IMG/VR virus record: IMGVR_UViG_3300036790_000500
Location: 1 to 64,000 of that record
Length of the DNA stretch: 64,000 bases
Reading direction: 5' to 3' (one strand)
DNA from: a virus
A program made the translations under genes and the position numbers. The notes beneath the pieces were generated by a model that was not told where the DNA came from, did not search any database, and worked only from the letters and a program-made list of their open reading frames with translations. This document shows positions 6,640 through 12,837 of the stretch, piece by piece. The stretch's first letter is position 1. Every line of letters begins with the position of its first letter.

Positions 6640-6652
6640 TTGTTCATTCCTT

Positions 6653-6943
6653 TTAGAACGGCGCCTTCTCATCGGCGATGATGGCCGCCACGACACAGCC
6701 CCAGTACTCCGCTCGAGCCTGGGCGACTTCCAGGGTGATGAGGGTCCACTTGTCCCCGTTGTTCCACTCGCCCCAGTACTCGTCGTTCCCGTCATCGAAC
6801 AGAGCGGTGAACGCCTCATCGTATATGGCGCTGCCCTTCTTGTTGGTACCGACGATGTCGGCCATCGCCGCGTCGACGTCGTCGTACGTCCGAAGCGTCG
6901 GTGAGTTGTGTCCGTCCTCGAACTCGAGATAGACGTTAGCCAT
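6653..6943 (-). CDS. Hypothetical protein, 96 aa
   Basis: Small protein with an acidic Tyr/Trp-rich centre (DDGNDEYWGEWNNGDKWTL) followed by a helix. The start at 6943 is fixed by ACAGGAGAACGG and the leader hairpin 6961-6983. Function unknown. Confidence 0.7.
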   Translation of the reverse strand: MANVYLEFEDGHNSPTLRTYDDVDAAMADIVGTNKKGSAIYDEAFTALFDDGNDEYWGEWNNGDKWTLITLEVAQARAEYWGCVVAAIIADEKAPF

Positions 6944-7019
6944 GTTCCGTTCTCCTGTCTCGGTCGCTGTTGATTTGCGACCGCGGTCGGAGGGACCCGC
7001 TCTGCCGGGTCCTTGCATT
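6944..7019 (-). promoter_or_regulatory. Structured leader with long-loop hairpin
   Basis: Minus strand: hairpin GGACCCG-GCAGAG-CGGGTCC (about 7011-6992), box CCTCCGACCG, hairpin CGGTCGC-AAATCAACA-GCGACCG (6983-6961), AGACAGGAGAA. Confidence 0.6.
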
Positions 7020-7373
7020 TCATTTCAGAACCGCCACCTTGATGAGCGCCTTGGCGCGGGGGAGGGAGACCTTGGCCGCCGTCGCGACCGGCGCCTCGAC
7101 CACCAGGCTCCGGAGTTCGCACGTTCCCTCCTCCTCGCCGCTGTCGTCCAGGAACACCAGCCACGCATGGCCCCGCTCCCCCTCCACCCGGGCGGCCATT
7201 CCCTCGGCCGTGACCGTGCAGTCGTTCGTGGTCGCCGTCCCCACGCCGACCAGGGCGTAGACGTTCGCCGAGGCCCGGAACGCCATGGGGACGTCGATGG
7301 GCCGCTGGGAGGCCGGGGACGCGTGGACGCTGGAGGCCCAACACACGGCCGCAAAGATGAGCGATTTCTTCAT
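7020..7373 (-). CDS. Secreted/periplasmic hypothetical protein
   Basis: 117 residues. MKKSLIFAAVCWASSVHA is a classical Sec signal peptide, with probable cleavage after VHA. The mature domain is about 98 residues, beta-rich, with two cysteines (DCTV and TCEL) that could form one disulphide. The start at 7373 fits the signal peptide and the leader with AGGAGAAT. Likely exported to the periplasm of the infected cell. Confidence 0.7.
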   Translation of the reverse strand: MKKSLIFAAVCWASSVHASPASQRPIDVPMAFRASANVYALVGVGTATTNDCTVTAEGMAARVEGERGHAWLVFLDDSGEEEGTCELRSLVVEAPVATAAKVSLPRAKALIKVAVLK

Positions 7374-7443
7374 GTCTTTAGATTCTCCTGTTTCGATGCC
7401 GGGATTGGCATCGCAATCGGAGGGCCGGAGACCCGGCCTTGAT
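7374..7443 (-). promoter_or_regulatory. Structured leader, canonical copy
   Basis: Minus strand: hairpin GGCCGGGTCTCCGGCC, box CCTCCGATTG, hairpin CGATGCC-AATCCC-GGCATCG (7413-7394), AAACAGGAGAA. With 5871 and 5255 it gives the clearest covariation set. Confidence 0.65.
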
Positions 7444-7761
7444 TCACCCCCAAAACGATGTCTTCCTCCAGACCACCGACAGCGGAACTCTGCGGTCGAA
7501 GTGCAAGACCCATCGGTAATCATCCAACTGCGCAAACGGCAAGAAGACAACTCCTAGCATGGAAGAATTTTCCCATTCCCAGACCCGACATATCGGCGTT
7601 CGGTCTGCGAGACAGCACTCGAGGCAATGCCTTCCGAACTCCTCCGCCGCATCCCGGTCCCAGGCGACGTGCGCATTCGAATGCATCCGTTTCAAGACGT
7701 CCTCAAAGTCCGCATCTCGAGCGTGCTTAGCGAGGTCACCGTACAGCTCGATGACCCTCAC
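7444..7761 (-). CDS. Hypothetical protein, 105 aa
   Basis: GTG start overlapping the TGA of 7758-8018. The N-terminal half is helical; a Cys pair (HCLECCLADRTPICRVW) lies in the middle; the end is strand-rich (VLHFDRRVPLSVVWRKTSF). The open frame upstream to 8349 is a shadow of the RNase III gene. No family recognised. Confidence 0.65.
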   Translation of the reverse strand: MRVIELYGDLAKHARDADFEDVLKRMHSNAHVAWDRDAAEEFGRHCLECCLADRTPICRVWEWENSSMLGVVFLPFAQLDDYRWVLHFDRRVPLSVVWRKTSFWG

Positions 7762-8018
7762 AGTCCCCTCTGCCCGAGCGTCAGGTACTCGTCTCCGAGC
7801 GGCCCGGCGGCGACTCCGATTGCCACCCACTGGAGGCAGAAGGCCGCCCAGGCGAGGTCCGCCACCATGTCGTTCATGGGGAGTCCCATGGGGTGACCCG
7901 CATACCTGAACCGCTCGTGTATCCAGTCGCGGTACAGAGTGGAGAACGGATGACTGCGGGTGTCGCGGGCCGCCGCGGTTCCGCACCGCGACCAGAGGCG
8001 ATACGGGCGCTCGCTCAC
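7758..8018 (-). CDS. Hypothetical protein, 86 aa
   Basis: GTG start overlapping the RNase III stop (GTGA). The pattern of an N-terminal TLYRDWIHERFRYAGHP segment plus DMVADLAWAAFCLQW resembles dATP/dGTP pyrophosphohydrolase-like or similar helical phage proteins, but this is too weak to name. It lies in a four-gene coupled run 8667-to-7444. Confidence 0.6.
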   Translation of the reverse strand: MSERPYRLWSRCGTAAARDTRSHPFSTLYRDWIHERFRYAGHPMGLPMNDMVADLAWAAFCLQWVAIGVAAGPLGDEYLTLGQRGL

Positions 8019-8470
8019 GGCAGCGCCCCCGTCCCCCGGGCCACCCAGGGGAGCAGCCCCATCGCTCCGGCCACCCACTCCGCCACCGGGAGCCCGCCCG
8101 CCGCGAAGCCGGCCCCGACCAGCGCCTCGACCCCGTCGCAGAGGGCCTTCTCGCTGTTGCGGACCTCCGCGGGCCGGGCCGAGCCCCCCACCGAGAGCCG
8201 CTCTCCCAGCCCGAGCCGCCGGGCGTGCCCGGCCAGGGCGGCCGTGCAGACCAGCCGGGCCCGCTCCTGCGACAGCCGGCCCTCGTCCCACTCGGGCCGG
8301 AGCCGGAGCAGGCGCTCGGCCACCAGGAGGTCCAGGACGCTGTCTCCAAGCCACTCCAGTCGTTCTGAGTGAGGCCCGGAGCGGTCGGACCGGTGCCTCA
8401 AGGCCTGACGGAAGAGGGCCTCGCCTAGACGACCCTGCAACTCCGCCCAGACGACGGCCGGCGCCGTCAC
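8015..8470 (-). CDS. RNase III-domain endoribonuclease without dsRNA-binding domain
   Basis: 151 residues. HSERLEWLGDSVLDLLVAE (34-52) is the RNase III signature with the metal-binding Glu and Asp, and NSEKALCDGVEALVGA carries the second acidic pair. The family cuts double-stranded RNA as a dimer. The protein ends right after the catalytic domain, so it has the architecture of Mini-III, which processes structured RNA without a dsRBD. GTG start overlapping the previous stop. The upstream frame to 8548 is not used. Given the hairpin leaders in the same block and the tRNA array, processing of phage RNA is an attractive role (inference). Confidence 0.85.
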   Translation of the reverse strand: MTAPAVVWAELQGRLGEALFRQALRHRSDRSGPHSERLEWLGDSVLDLLVAERLLRLRPEWDEGRLSQERARLVCTAALAGHARRLGLGERLSVGGSARPAEVRNSEKALCDGVEALVGAGFAAGGLPVAEWVAGAMGLLPWVARGTGALP

Positions 8471-8667
8471 AGGAACACCGCCGCGATGGAGTTGCGGTGC
8501 CGCTTCATGACCCGGACGGCCCGGGGGACGACGCCGATGCGGCGGCACAGGGCCCGCGGCGACTCCACGGACGTGTTGGTCAGGCCGCAGACCTGGCTCC
8601 AGGCGTCCATGTGGTCGTGGGCCTCGACAATCCAGACGTCGGTCTCCGTCTCAACGGCGTACATCAT
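8467..8667 (-). CDS. Small hypothetical protein, 66 aa
   Basis: Starts at the first of two adjacent ATGs (8667) with GAGAGGAG upstream. Basic C-terminal half (RRIGVVPRAVRVMKRHRNS). A two-strand/one-helix beginning (YAVETETDVWIVEAHDHMDA) resembles other small phage proteins that report on substrates, but no family is recognised. Coupled to the RNase III gene by GTGA. Confidence 0.65.
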   Translation of the reverse strand: MMYAVETETDVWIVEAHDHMDAWSQVCGLTNTSVESPRALCRRIGVVPRAVRVMKRHRNSIAAVFL

Positions 8668-8708
8668 GTCAGGGTCTCCTCTCGCTGTTTGCTGTGTGCT
8701 TTGCTCGG

Positions 8709-8774
8709 CGGCTCCCGGGGGACTCGAACCCCCGCGGGCTATCATCCGGCGGGCTCCTGTGCCCGCGGGGAGCC
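8709..8774 (-). tRNA. tRNA-like sequence, possible tRNA-Ile(GAT), minimal
   Basis: Perfect 7-bp acceptor GGCTCCC/GGGAGCC and a canonical T arm GGGGG-TTCGAGT-CCCCC. The middle part is only 34 nt (about 41 is normal): a strong GCGGG/CCCGC stem with a GG-containing loop, then the loop ATGATAG with T33, GAT and A37, and no variable loop. It may be a degenerate or minimal tRNA. It is isolated from the main array and on the other strand. Confidence 0.4.
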
Positions 8775-8808
8775 GAAAACGACTAGGACGGAAACGGACT
8801 CGCTCGGC

Positions 8809-9303
8809 TTACGGCGGCGGGGAGCCGCTCCCGAGGCAGGCCCCGACGCCCGCCAGGGTGACCGCCACGGAGACCGGGCCGCAGGCCAGCCCGTCGACCC
8901 CGAGTATCACCGCGTGGGAGGCCGAGCCCCAGCGGAGGTCGTCGGGGGACCCGTCGGACCCGACCCCGACGAAGAGGGTGCTCCCGGCCGCGTCGCTGAA
9001 GGCCGCCCAGAAGCGGGGGGCGAGGCCGCCCGTCGGAACGTCCGCGGCCGGCGGAAAGAAGAGGGTCGCGTCGACCTCGCAGGTCGGGGCCGCGGACCCG
9101 ACCGGCTCCATCCCATAGAACGTAAGGGACACGGAGCACAGGGGCGCGGCATCGCCGGAGCCGGAGCCCCTGTCGGAGCCGGAGCCGGAGACGCCCGAGT
9201 CCGGGCAGGGAGCATCCGCGCCCGCCACGCCCCCGCACGCGCCGCCGCCGGCCGCCGACAGGAGGGCAGAACACGCGAGACCGAGCGTCGTTCGAGCCCT
9301 CAC
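8809..9303 (-). CDS. Secreted or lipoprotein-like hypothetical protein
   Basis: 164 residues. The GTG start overlaps the stop of 9300-9692. The N-terminus VRARTTLGLACSALLSAAGG is a signal-peptide-like stretch followed by GGACGG, a possible but non-ideal lipobox. After it comes a Ser/Gly/Asp-rich linker (SGSGSDRGSGSGDA), then a beta-rich domain with three cysteines. A signal plus low-complexity linker plus beta domain is common in myxobacterial lipoproteins. Function unknown. Confidence 0.65.
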   Translation of the reverse strand: MRARTTLGLACSALLSAAGGGACGGVAGADAPCPDSGVSGSGSDRGSGSGDAAPLCSVSLTFYGMEPVGSAAPTCEVDATLFFPPAADVPTGGLAPRFWAAFSDAAGSTLFVGVGSDGSPDDLRWGSASHAVILGVDGLACGPVSVAVTLAGVGACLGSGSPPP

Positions 9304-9692
9304 GACGCCACGTCCGGATACATCGCGGCGTCGCTCAGTCCGTAATCCGCGGCCAGTTTCCGGAAGTCCTGCCGGAGGTTCGCGTTGCTGGACTCGTCAT
9401 GGGTCCGCTGGAGGGCCAGGGCGAACTCCCGGTCCCCATCGGACGTCAGTTCGGCATAGACCGGGCTCCGGACCGTGGAATTCGCGACCGAACCCACACC
9501 GGCGGTCGCCGGGTCGACCCATCCCCAGGCGCAGTGCATGACCCCGCCGCCGGGCGGCCAGAGCGTGTACTCGCAATTATTATAATAATAATCTTCGAGC
9601 CCATTCGAACCGCGTTGCACACAGCGGCGCCAGCCCTGGGAGGCGAGGCCGCGGACGGCCCGGTCGAACATCTCCTGCTTCGTGAGACCCAT
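9300..9692 (-). CDS. Hypothetical protein, paralogue of 1730-2146
   Basis: 130 residues. Shares QEMFDRAVRGLASQG, an RC pair and MHCAWGWVD with 1730-2146. The start at 9692 has CAGGAGGATGC upstream. A DYYYNN stretch is encoded by an AT-rich run (about 9572-9592) unlike the surrounding GC-rich sequence and similar to the AT island at 11.56-11.77 kb. Function unknown. Confidence 0.75.
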   Translation of the reverse strand: MGLTKQEMFDRAVRGLASQGWRRCVQRGSNGLEDYYYNNCEYTLWPPGGGVMHCAWGWVDPATAGVGSVANSTVRSPVYAELTSDGDREFALALQRTHDESSNANLRQDFRKLAADYGLSDAAMYPDVAS

Positions 9693-9804
9693 TGCATCCT
9701 CCTGCTTGACCCGCGAAAAGCCGCGGGCCCAGTACGAGACGGCAAGGGCGGTACGAGACGGCAAAAGGCCGGCCCGCAAACACACCAATATCAGAGGGAC
9801 TTGC
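9693..9804 (-). promoter_or_regulatory. Leader with hairpin and short direct repeats
   Basis: Hairpin CCCGCG/CGCGGG (9727-9710) sits next to AGCAGGAGG, as in the leader family, but the CTCCGATTG box is absent. On the plus strand GTACGAGACGGCAA occurs twice, about 18 bp apart (near 9732 and 9750). Confidence 0.45.
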
Positions 9805-10122
9805 CTAGAGAATGACCTCGACCTGATGACCCCAGAGCCGGGGCCCCACGTGGCCAACGTACCCCTCCCCGAGCAGCGCCTCGAGGTCGTCGCTCCGGTC
9901 GTAACCCGAGAGCCAGAGGCCGGAGCCGAGGCCGTTGGGAGAGAGGGCCCGGACGAGGTACGTGAGGCCGTCCGGCACGACGGAGACCCCGTCGGCGTAC
10001 TGGTCCCGTAGGTTGAGTTGCAGGAGCCGGGCCGCCCCCCCGGGGGAGTGCGAGGCCACGACCAGGTAGCCCCCGGGGGCGAAGTCGGGGCAGGTCACCA
10101 GATAGACGCTGAGGAGTTGCAT
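9805..10122 (-). CDS. Hypothetical protein, 105 aa
   Basis: An alpha/beta protein beginning MQLLSVYLVTCPDFAPGGYL with a central helix (GGAARLLQLNLRDQYADG). The pattern of two hydrophobic strands around a helix is common in small phage proteins; no family recognised. Start at 10122 with AAAGGCAAG upstream. A TATGAT promoter lies about 250 nt upstream, so the transcript would have a long leader. Confidence 0.65.
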   Translation of the reverse strand: MQLLSVYLVTCPDFAPGGYLVVASHSPGGAARLLQLNLRDQYADGVSVVPDGLTYLVRALSPNGLGSGLWLSGYDRSDDLEALLGEGYVGHVGPRLWGHQVEVIL

Positions 10123-10424
10123 GTGTCTTGCCTTTCTCTGGGTGTTTCTGGGTGTCTCTGGGTGCCCCACGCGCGCGTGCACGGGGGATACGTATGCCCC
10201 GCGGACATCCGCGGGACGGGGAGGTCGCGAGCGAACGGGAGGGAACCCAAGGCGCGGGAGGCGCATGGGAGGGGGGAGCGGGGTGCCCCTAGGCCCTGGG
10301 CAAAAGCGAACTCGCAGAGTGCCTTGAAAGCGACCTTGAAAGCGACCTTGAAAGCCGCCCCTAAGTGCCCATCATACCACAGCAAATCACAGCAAATCGC
10401 GTCTCGCCGCGAGCGCCGCGTCGC
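10123..10424 (-). promoter_or_regulatory. Non-coding 300-bp leader region with two tandem-repeat blocks
   Basis: No convincing gene. Contents: CTGGGTGT units repeated three times (10136-10164), three 12-bp CCTTGAAAGCGA units (10322-10356) and, on the minus strand, GTGGTATGAT with its -10 at 10376-10371. The promoter reads toward 9805-10122, making this a long, repeat-bearing 5' untranslated region. An apparent ORF here starts inside the promoter and is not supported. Confidence 0.5.
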
Positions 10425-10547
10425 CTAATACGTTCCGTCGAACAGGCCCCGCAACAGGAGCCAGAGGCCGTAGAGCACGAGGCCCAGGCCCTGGACGACG
10501 TACAGGAGGGAGAGGGACGCCAGCAGGACGAAGAGCAGGGTCAGCAT
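10425..10547 (-). CDS. Small membrane protein, 40 aa
   Basis: MLTLLFVLLASLSLLYVVQG and LGLVLYGLWLLLRGL form one long or two short hydrophobic helices, with a GTY end. The ribosome site is weak, so the start is tentative. Phages often encode such short inner-membrane peptides; no role is assigned. Confidence 0.5.
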   Translation of the reverse strand: MLTLLFVLLASLSLLYVVQGLGLVLYGLWLLLRGLFDGTY

Positions 10548-11017
10548 TGGGACACTTTCGCTTTCCGGTGCGCGAGGCACCCGCTTGGGACGGCTTGGCC
10601 GTAGCCTGAAGACGTGATGGGTGGCCCGCAAAGCCAAGAGTACGTTGGACGTTTTCGTCCTGGGTCAAGAGTACCCAAGGCTCTTGACCGGGCCCAATAG
10701 TTGCATTCAGTTGCTCTCTAAGTGCCTGCAAGAGCACAGAGCGCTTCAAGAGCACAGGTTTGAGAGTCGTGGTCTGGAGTCAGCGCTCGCGCCGAACGTT
10801 CAACGCACACCGTTACGTGTTACGTCGCTCGTCGCGAGCGCTGACTGCAACCCACGAGCGCATGGCTCTCTCTCAACAACTCTCTCCTCGGTTCGCTCCG
10901 TCTCCCGTCCCGATGGGACGGGAGTGGGGGAGACGGAGCGGAGCGAAGAGGGGAGGACCCGGCGAGCCGGCCTCCCGACTTCCTCAGAGAACCAGAGACT
11001 CCGAGACCCAGAGACCC
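10548..11017. other. Non-coding region with dense inverted repeats
   Basis: About 470 bp without a credible gene. It holds GGTCAAGAG/CTCTTGACC (10663-10689), a 14-bp perfect inverted repeat AGTCAGCGCTCGCG/CGCGAGCGCTGACT (10778-10846) whose loop contains GTTACGT twice, and a nested hairpin: GCTCCGTCT/AGACGGAGC outside CCCGTCCC-GAT-GGGACGGG (10895-10939). CAAGAGTAC and AAGAGCACAG are also repeated directly. It may be a structured RNA, a protein-binding array or part of an origin. Confidence 0.6.
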
Positions 11018-11461
11018 CTAGAGGCCGGCCGTGAGGAGGGCCACGGTCTCCTCGTCGGTCAGGACGGGAGTCGAGCCGCCGGTCGCCTCAGAGGCCTTGC
11101 GGGCGGGCTGGGCCACGGGGCGCTTGGAGGCGCCCCGGAGGCGGACCAGGCAGTCGTCGGTGAGGCGGCCCGGCTGGATGCGGCAGACCACCCGACCGTT
11201 CGTGGTGACCGGCTCGGAGTCCGGGAGTTCGATGTGGCTCTCGACCCACTTGACCCCCCCGACGGACTTGGGGACGATGAAGGCCGCGGTCGAGCCCACG
11301 GCCCGGACGAAGGCGTAGTCCTTGTTCTGGGGGAGCCCGGTCTCGGTGGGCGCGGCCTCGAGTTCCAGACCCAGGGCCTGGGCACGGGCGGCGAGTTCGT
11401 GGCAGAACGCGACGTAGGCGGGGACGGGCTTCTGGTTATTGGTGCTGGCGGCGTTCGACAT
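11018..11461 (-). CDS. Hypothetical protein, 147 aa
   Basis: Begins with a polar N-terminus, then a helix and a basic C-terminal half (RLRGASKRPVAQPARKASEA). The start at 11461 has ACAGGAGAATCG upstream but no leader hairpin. Its position beside the AT-rich island might point to a DNA-related role (inference). No family recognised. Confidence 0.65.
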   Translation of the reverse strand: MSNAASTNNQKPVPAYVAFCHELAARAQALGLELEAAPTETGLPQNKDYAFVRAVGSTAAFIVPKSVGGVKWVESHIELPDSEPVTTNGRVVCRIQPGRLTDDCLVRLRGASKRPVAQPARKASEATGGSTPVLTDEETVALLTAGL

Positions 11462-11978
11462 GTTTCGATTCTCCTGTGTTTTTGGTTGCGTTGCGCGTGG
11501 CTTGGGACGGCCCGACTCGGGTGGGTGGGGACGCGAGTGGGCCTGGGACCGCGTCCCCTTATAAGAACTATTATACCAAATAATGAGTTATTATAATAAT
11601 GTTTTATTTATTTGTTATTTTTATTTGATGAGTTTATTATAATAAATAATGAGTTATTATAATAATGTTTTATTTATTTATTTATTTATTCCTTTCCTTT
11701 TTCCTTATGAGTTTATTATATCAAATAATGTTTTATTATAATAATGAATAATGGGTTCCCCATAAAACATCATTAGATTCGGGCCGGCTTACCCCGCGCG
11801 GGTCGGACGGGAGAGTTTCCCGTGAAACCGTCGCAACTCCGTGCCCGTCACCGGACCGCGCCGCCGGCGACCCGCGCGAGAGAAGACCGAAGAAAAACCG
11901 GAGGAAACCCGACGGGACCGTCGCAACTCCGCGCGTCACTGGCCGCGGCGGACCCACGCGCCATAGTTTGGTTCATCA
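11462..11978. other. Candidate replication origin region (non-coding, strand switch)
   Basis: Lies between the left minus-strand block and the first plus-strand genes. It contains the AT-rich repeat island (11558-11774) and, in GC-rich flanking DNA, the direct repeat ACCGTCGCAACTCCG at 11827-11841 and 11917-11931. No coding frame is supported. An AT-rich unwinding element plus flanking repeats at a divergent junction is typical of origins, but the assignment is inference. Confidence 0.45.
11558..11774. repeat. AT-rich repeat island
   Basis: About 215 bp of almost pure A/T in a genome that otherwise reads near 60 percent GC. A 36-bp sequence beginning AAATAATGAGTTATTATAAT is exactly repeated at 11578-11613 and 11644-11679, and ATGAGTTTATTATA occurs at 11628 and 11707. 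Confidence 0.85.
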
Positions 11979-12836
11979 ATGCCGCCGGTCCTTCCGCCCC
12001 TTGCCCTCTTCGTCCCCGGGACGCTCGTCTCGGGCCTCGCCGAGGCCGGACCGCGCGGTCACACGGCGCCCCTGTCCCGTCTGGACCCCGAGGCTCAGGT
12101 GGCCTGGGACCGCGACGTCGCGGACTCGCTCGCCGCCGGTCAGGCCCCCACGTTCAGGCCGGGTCCCGACGGCTCCGTCTCGGCCTCGCTCTCCAACGGC
12201 GGCGGACAGCGGGTCTATGACCCGACGACTAGGAGTTGGTCCCGCCCGGCGCCGGGCGCCGGGGACCCGAAGGACCGAGACGACGCGCGCTCCCGCCCCG
12301 CGGGCTTCGGCGGTCACGGGCTATCGCCCGTCGAGCGCGGGGACGCGTACCTCCTCGACCGCTTCTCCCGGACTGAGGCGGAGCAACGGAGCAGCGTCGA
12401 GCGGGCGGCGGACGTCGCGTTCGGGCGGGGCTGGCGCAGCCTCATCGACTCCGTCTACGGCCCGGGCGCCGTCACGCGGCTCCTTCGGGACCTCTGGCGG
12501 AACTTCTACTCCGACCACGAGGCAATCGGCGAGGTCTACCACTACTACGACGTCGCCCAGCGGGCCGCGGACCAGGTCGCCCATGACCGCAGCGGCGGTG
12601 CGCGCGGGGCGGACGCGGCCGGCGGACGACAGCGGGGTGCCTGGGACGACGCCATGAGGGCCCAGGCCCGCGACGCGATAGGCGCCTATCCGATGCGGGT
12701 CGAGCCGCGATACGACCACGTCGGGCGCGACTCCCGAGTCCGAAGCGAGCACCCCCTGTCTCCCGAGTTCTTTGCCGGTGTCTGGTCGATGAGTTATCCC
12801 AACGAAGAGGAACCGGACTGGGAACAGGACTACTGA
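11979..12836 (+). CDS. Hypothetical protein, about 285 aa
   Basis: Unrecognised. The Pro/Gly-rich N-terminal third is followed by a helical, Arg/Asp-rich domain (about 110-200) and an acidic end EEEPDWEQDY. No ribosome site is visible at the ATG at 11979, so the start may be further in. The sequence AQVAWDRDVADSLAAG resembles VAWDRDAAEEFGRHC in 7444-7761, perhaps a shared short motif. The gene is very GC-rich, like its neighbour. Confidence 0.55.
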   Translation: MPPVLPPLALFVPGTLVSGLAEAGPRGHTAPLSRLDPEAQVAWDRDVADSLAAGQAPTFRPGPDGSVSASLSNGGGQRVYDPTTRSWSRPAPGAGDPKDRDDARSRPAGFGGHGLSPVERGDAYLLDRFSRTEAEQRSSVERAADVAFGRGWRSLIDSVYGPGAVTRLLRDLWRNFYSDHEAIGEVYHYYDVAQRAADQVAHDRSGGARGADAAGGRQRGAWDDAMRAQARDAIGAYPMRVEPRYDHVGRDSRVRSEHPLSPEFFAGVWSMSYPNEEEPDWEQDY

Positions 12837-12837
12837 G

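Noticed and set aside
5935-7344. Long minus-strand open frame upstream of the ATG at 6639
   Set aside because: Upstream part crosses two genes that have their own leaders and ribosome sites; only 5935-6639 is retained.
7960-9345. 461-codon plus-strand open frame opposite the RNase III region
   Set aside because: Pro/Arg/Gly-rich antisense shadow; it covers several well-supported coupled minus-strand genes.
10095-10385. 96-codon minus-strand frame with AAFKVAFKVAFK repeats
   Set aside because: Its start codon lies inside the promoter box and it runs out of frame into 9805-10122; the repeats are better explained as a non-coding leader.
10621-11034. 137-codon plus-strand frame in the inverted-repeat region
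   Set aside because: No ribosome site, composition unlike neighbours, and it contains the strong inverted repeats.
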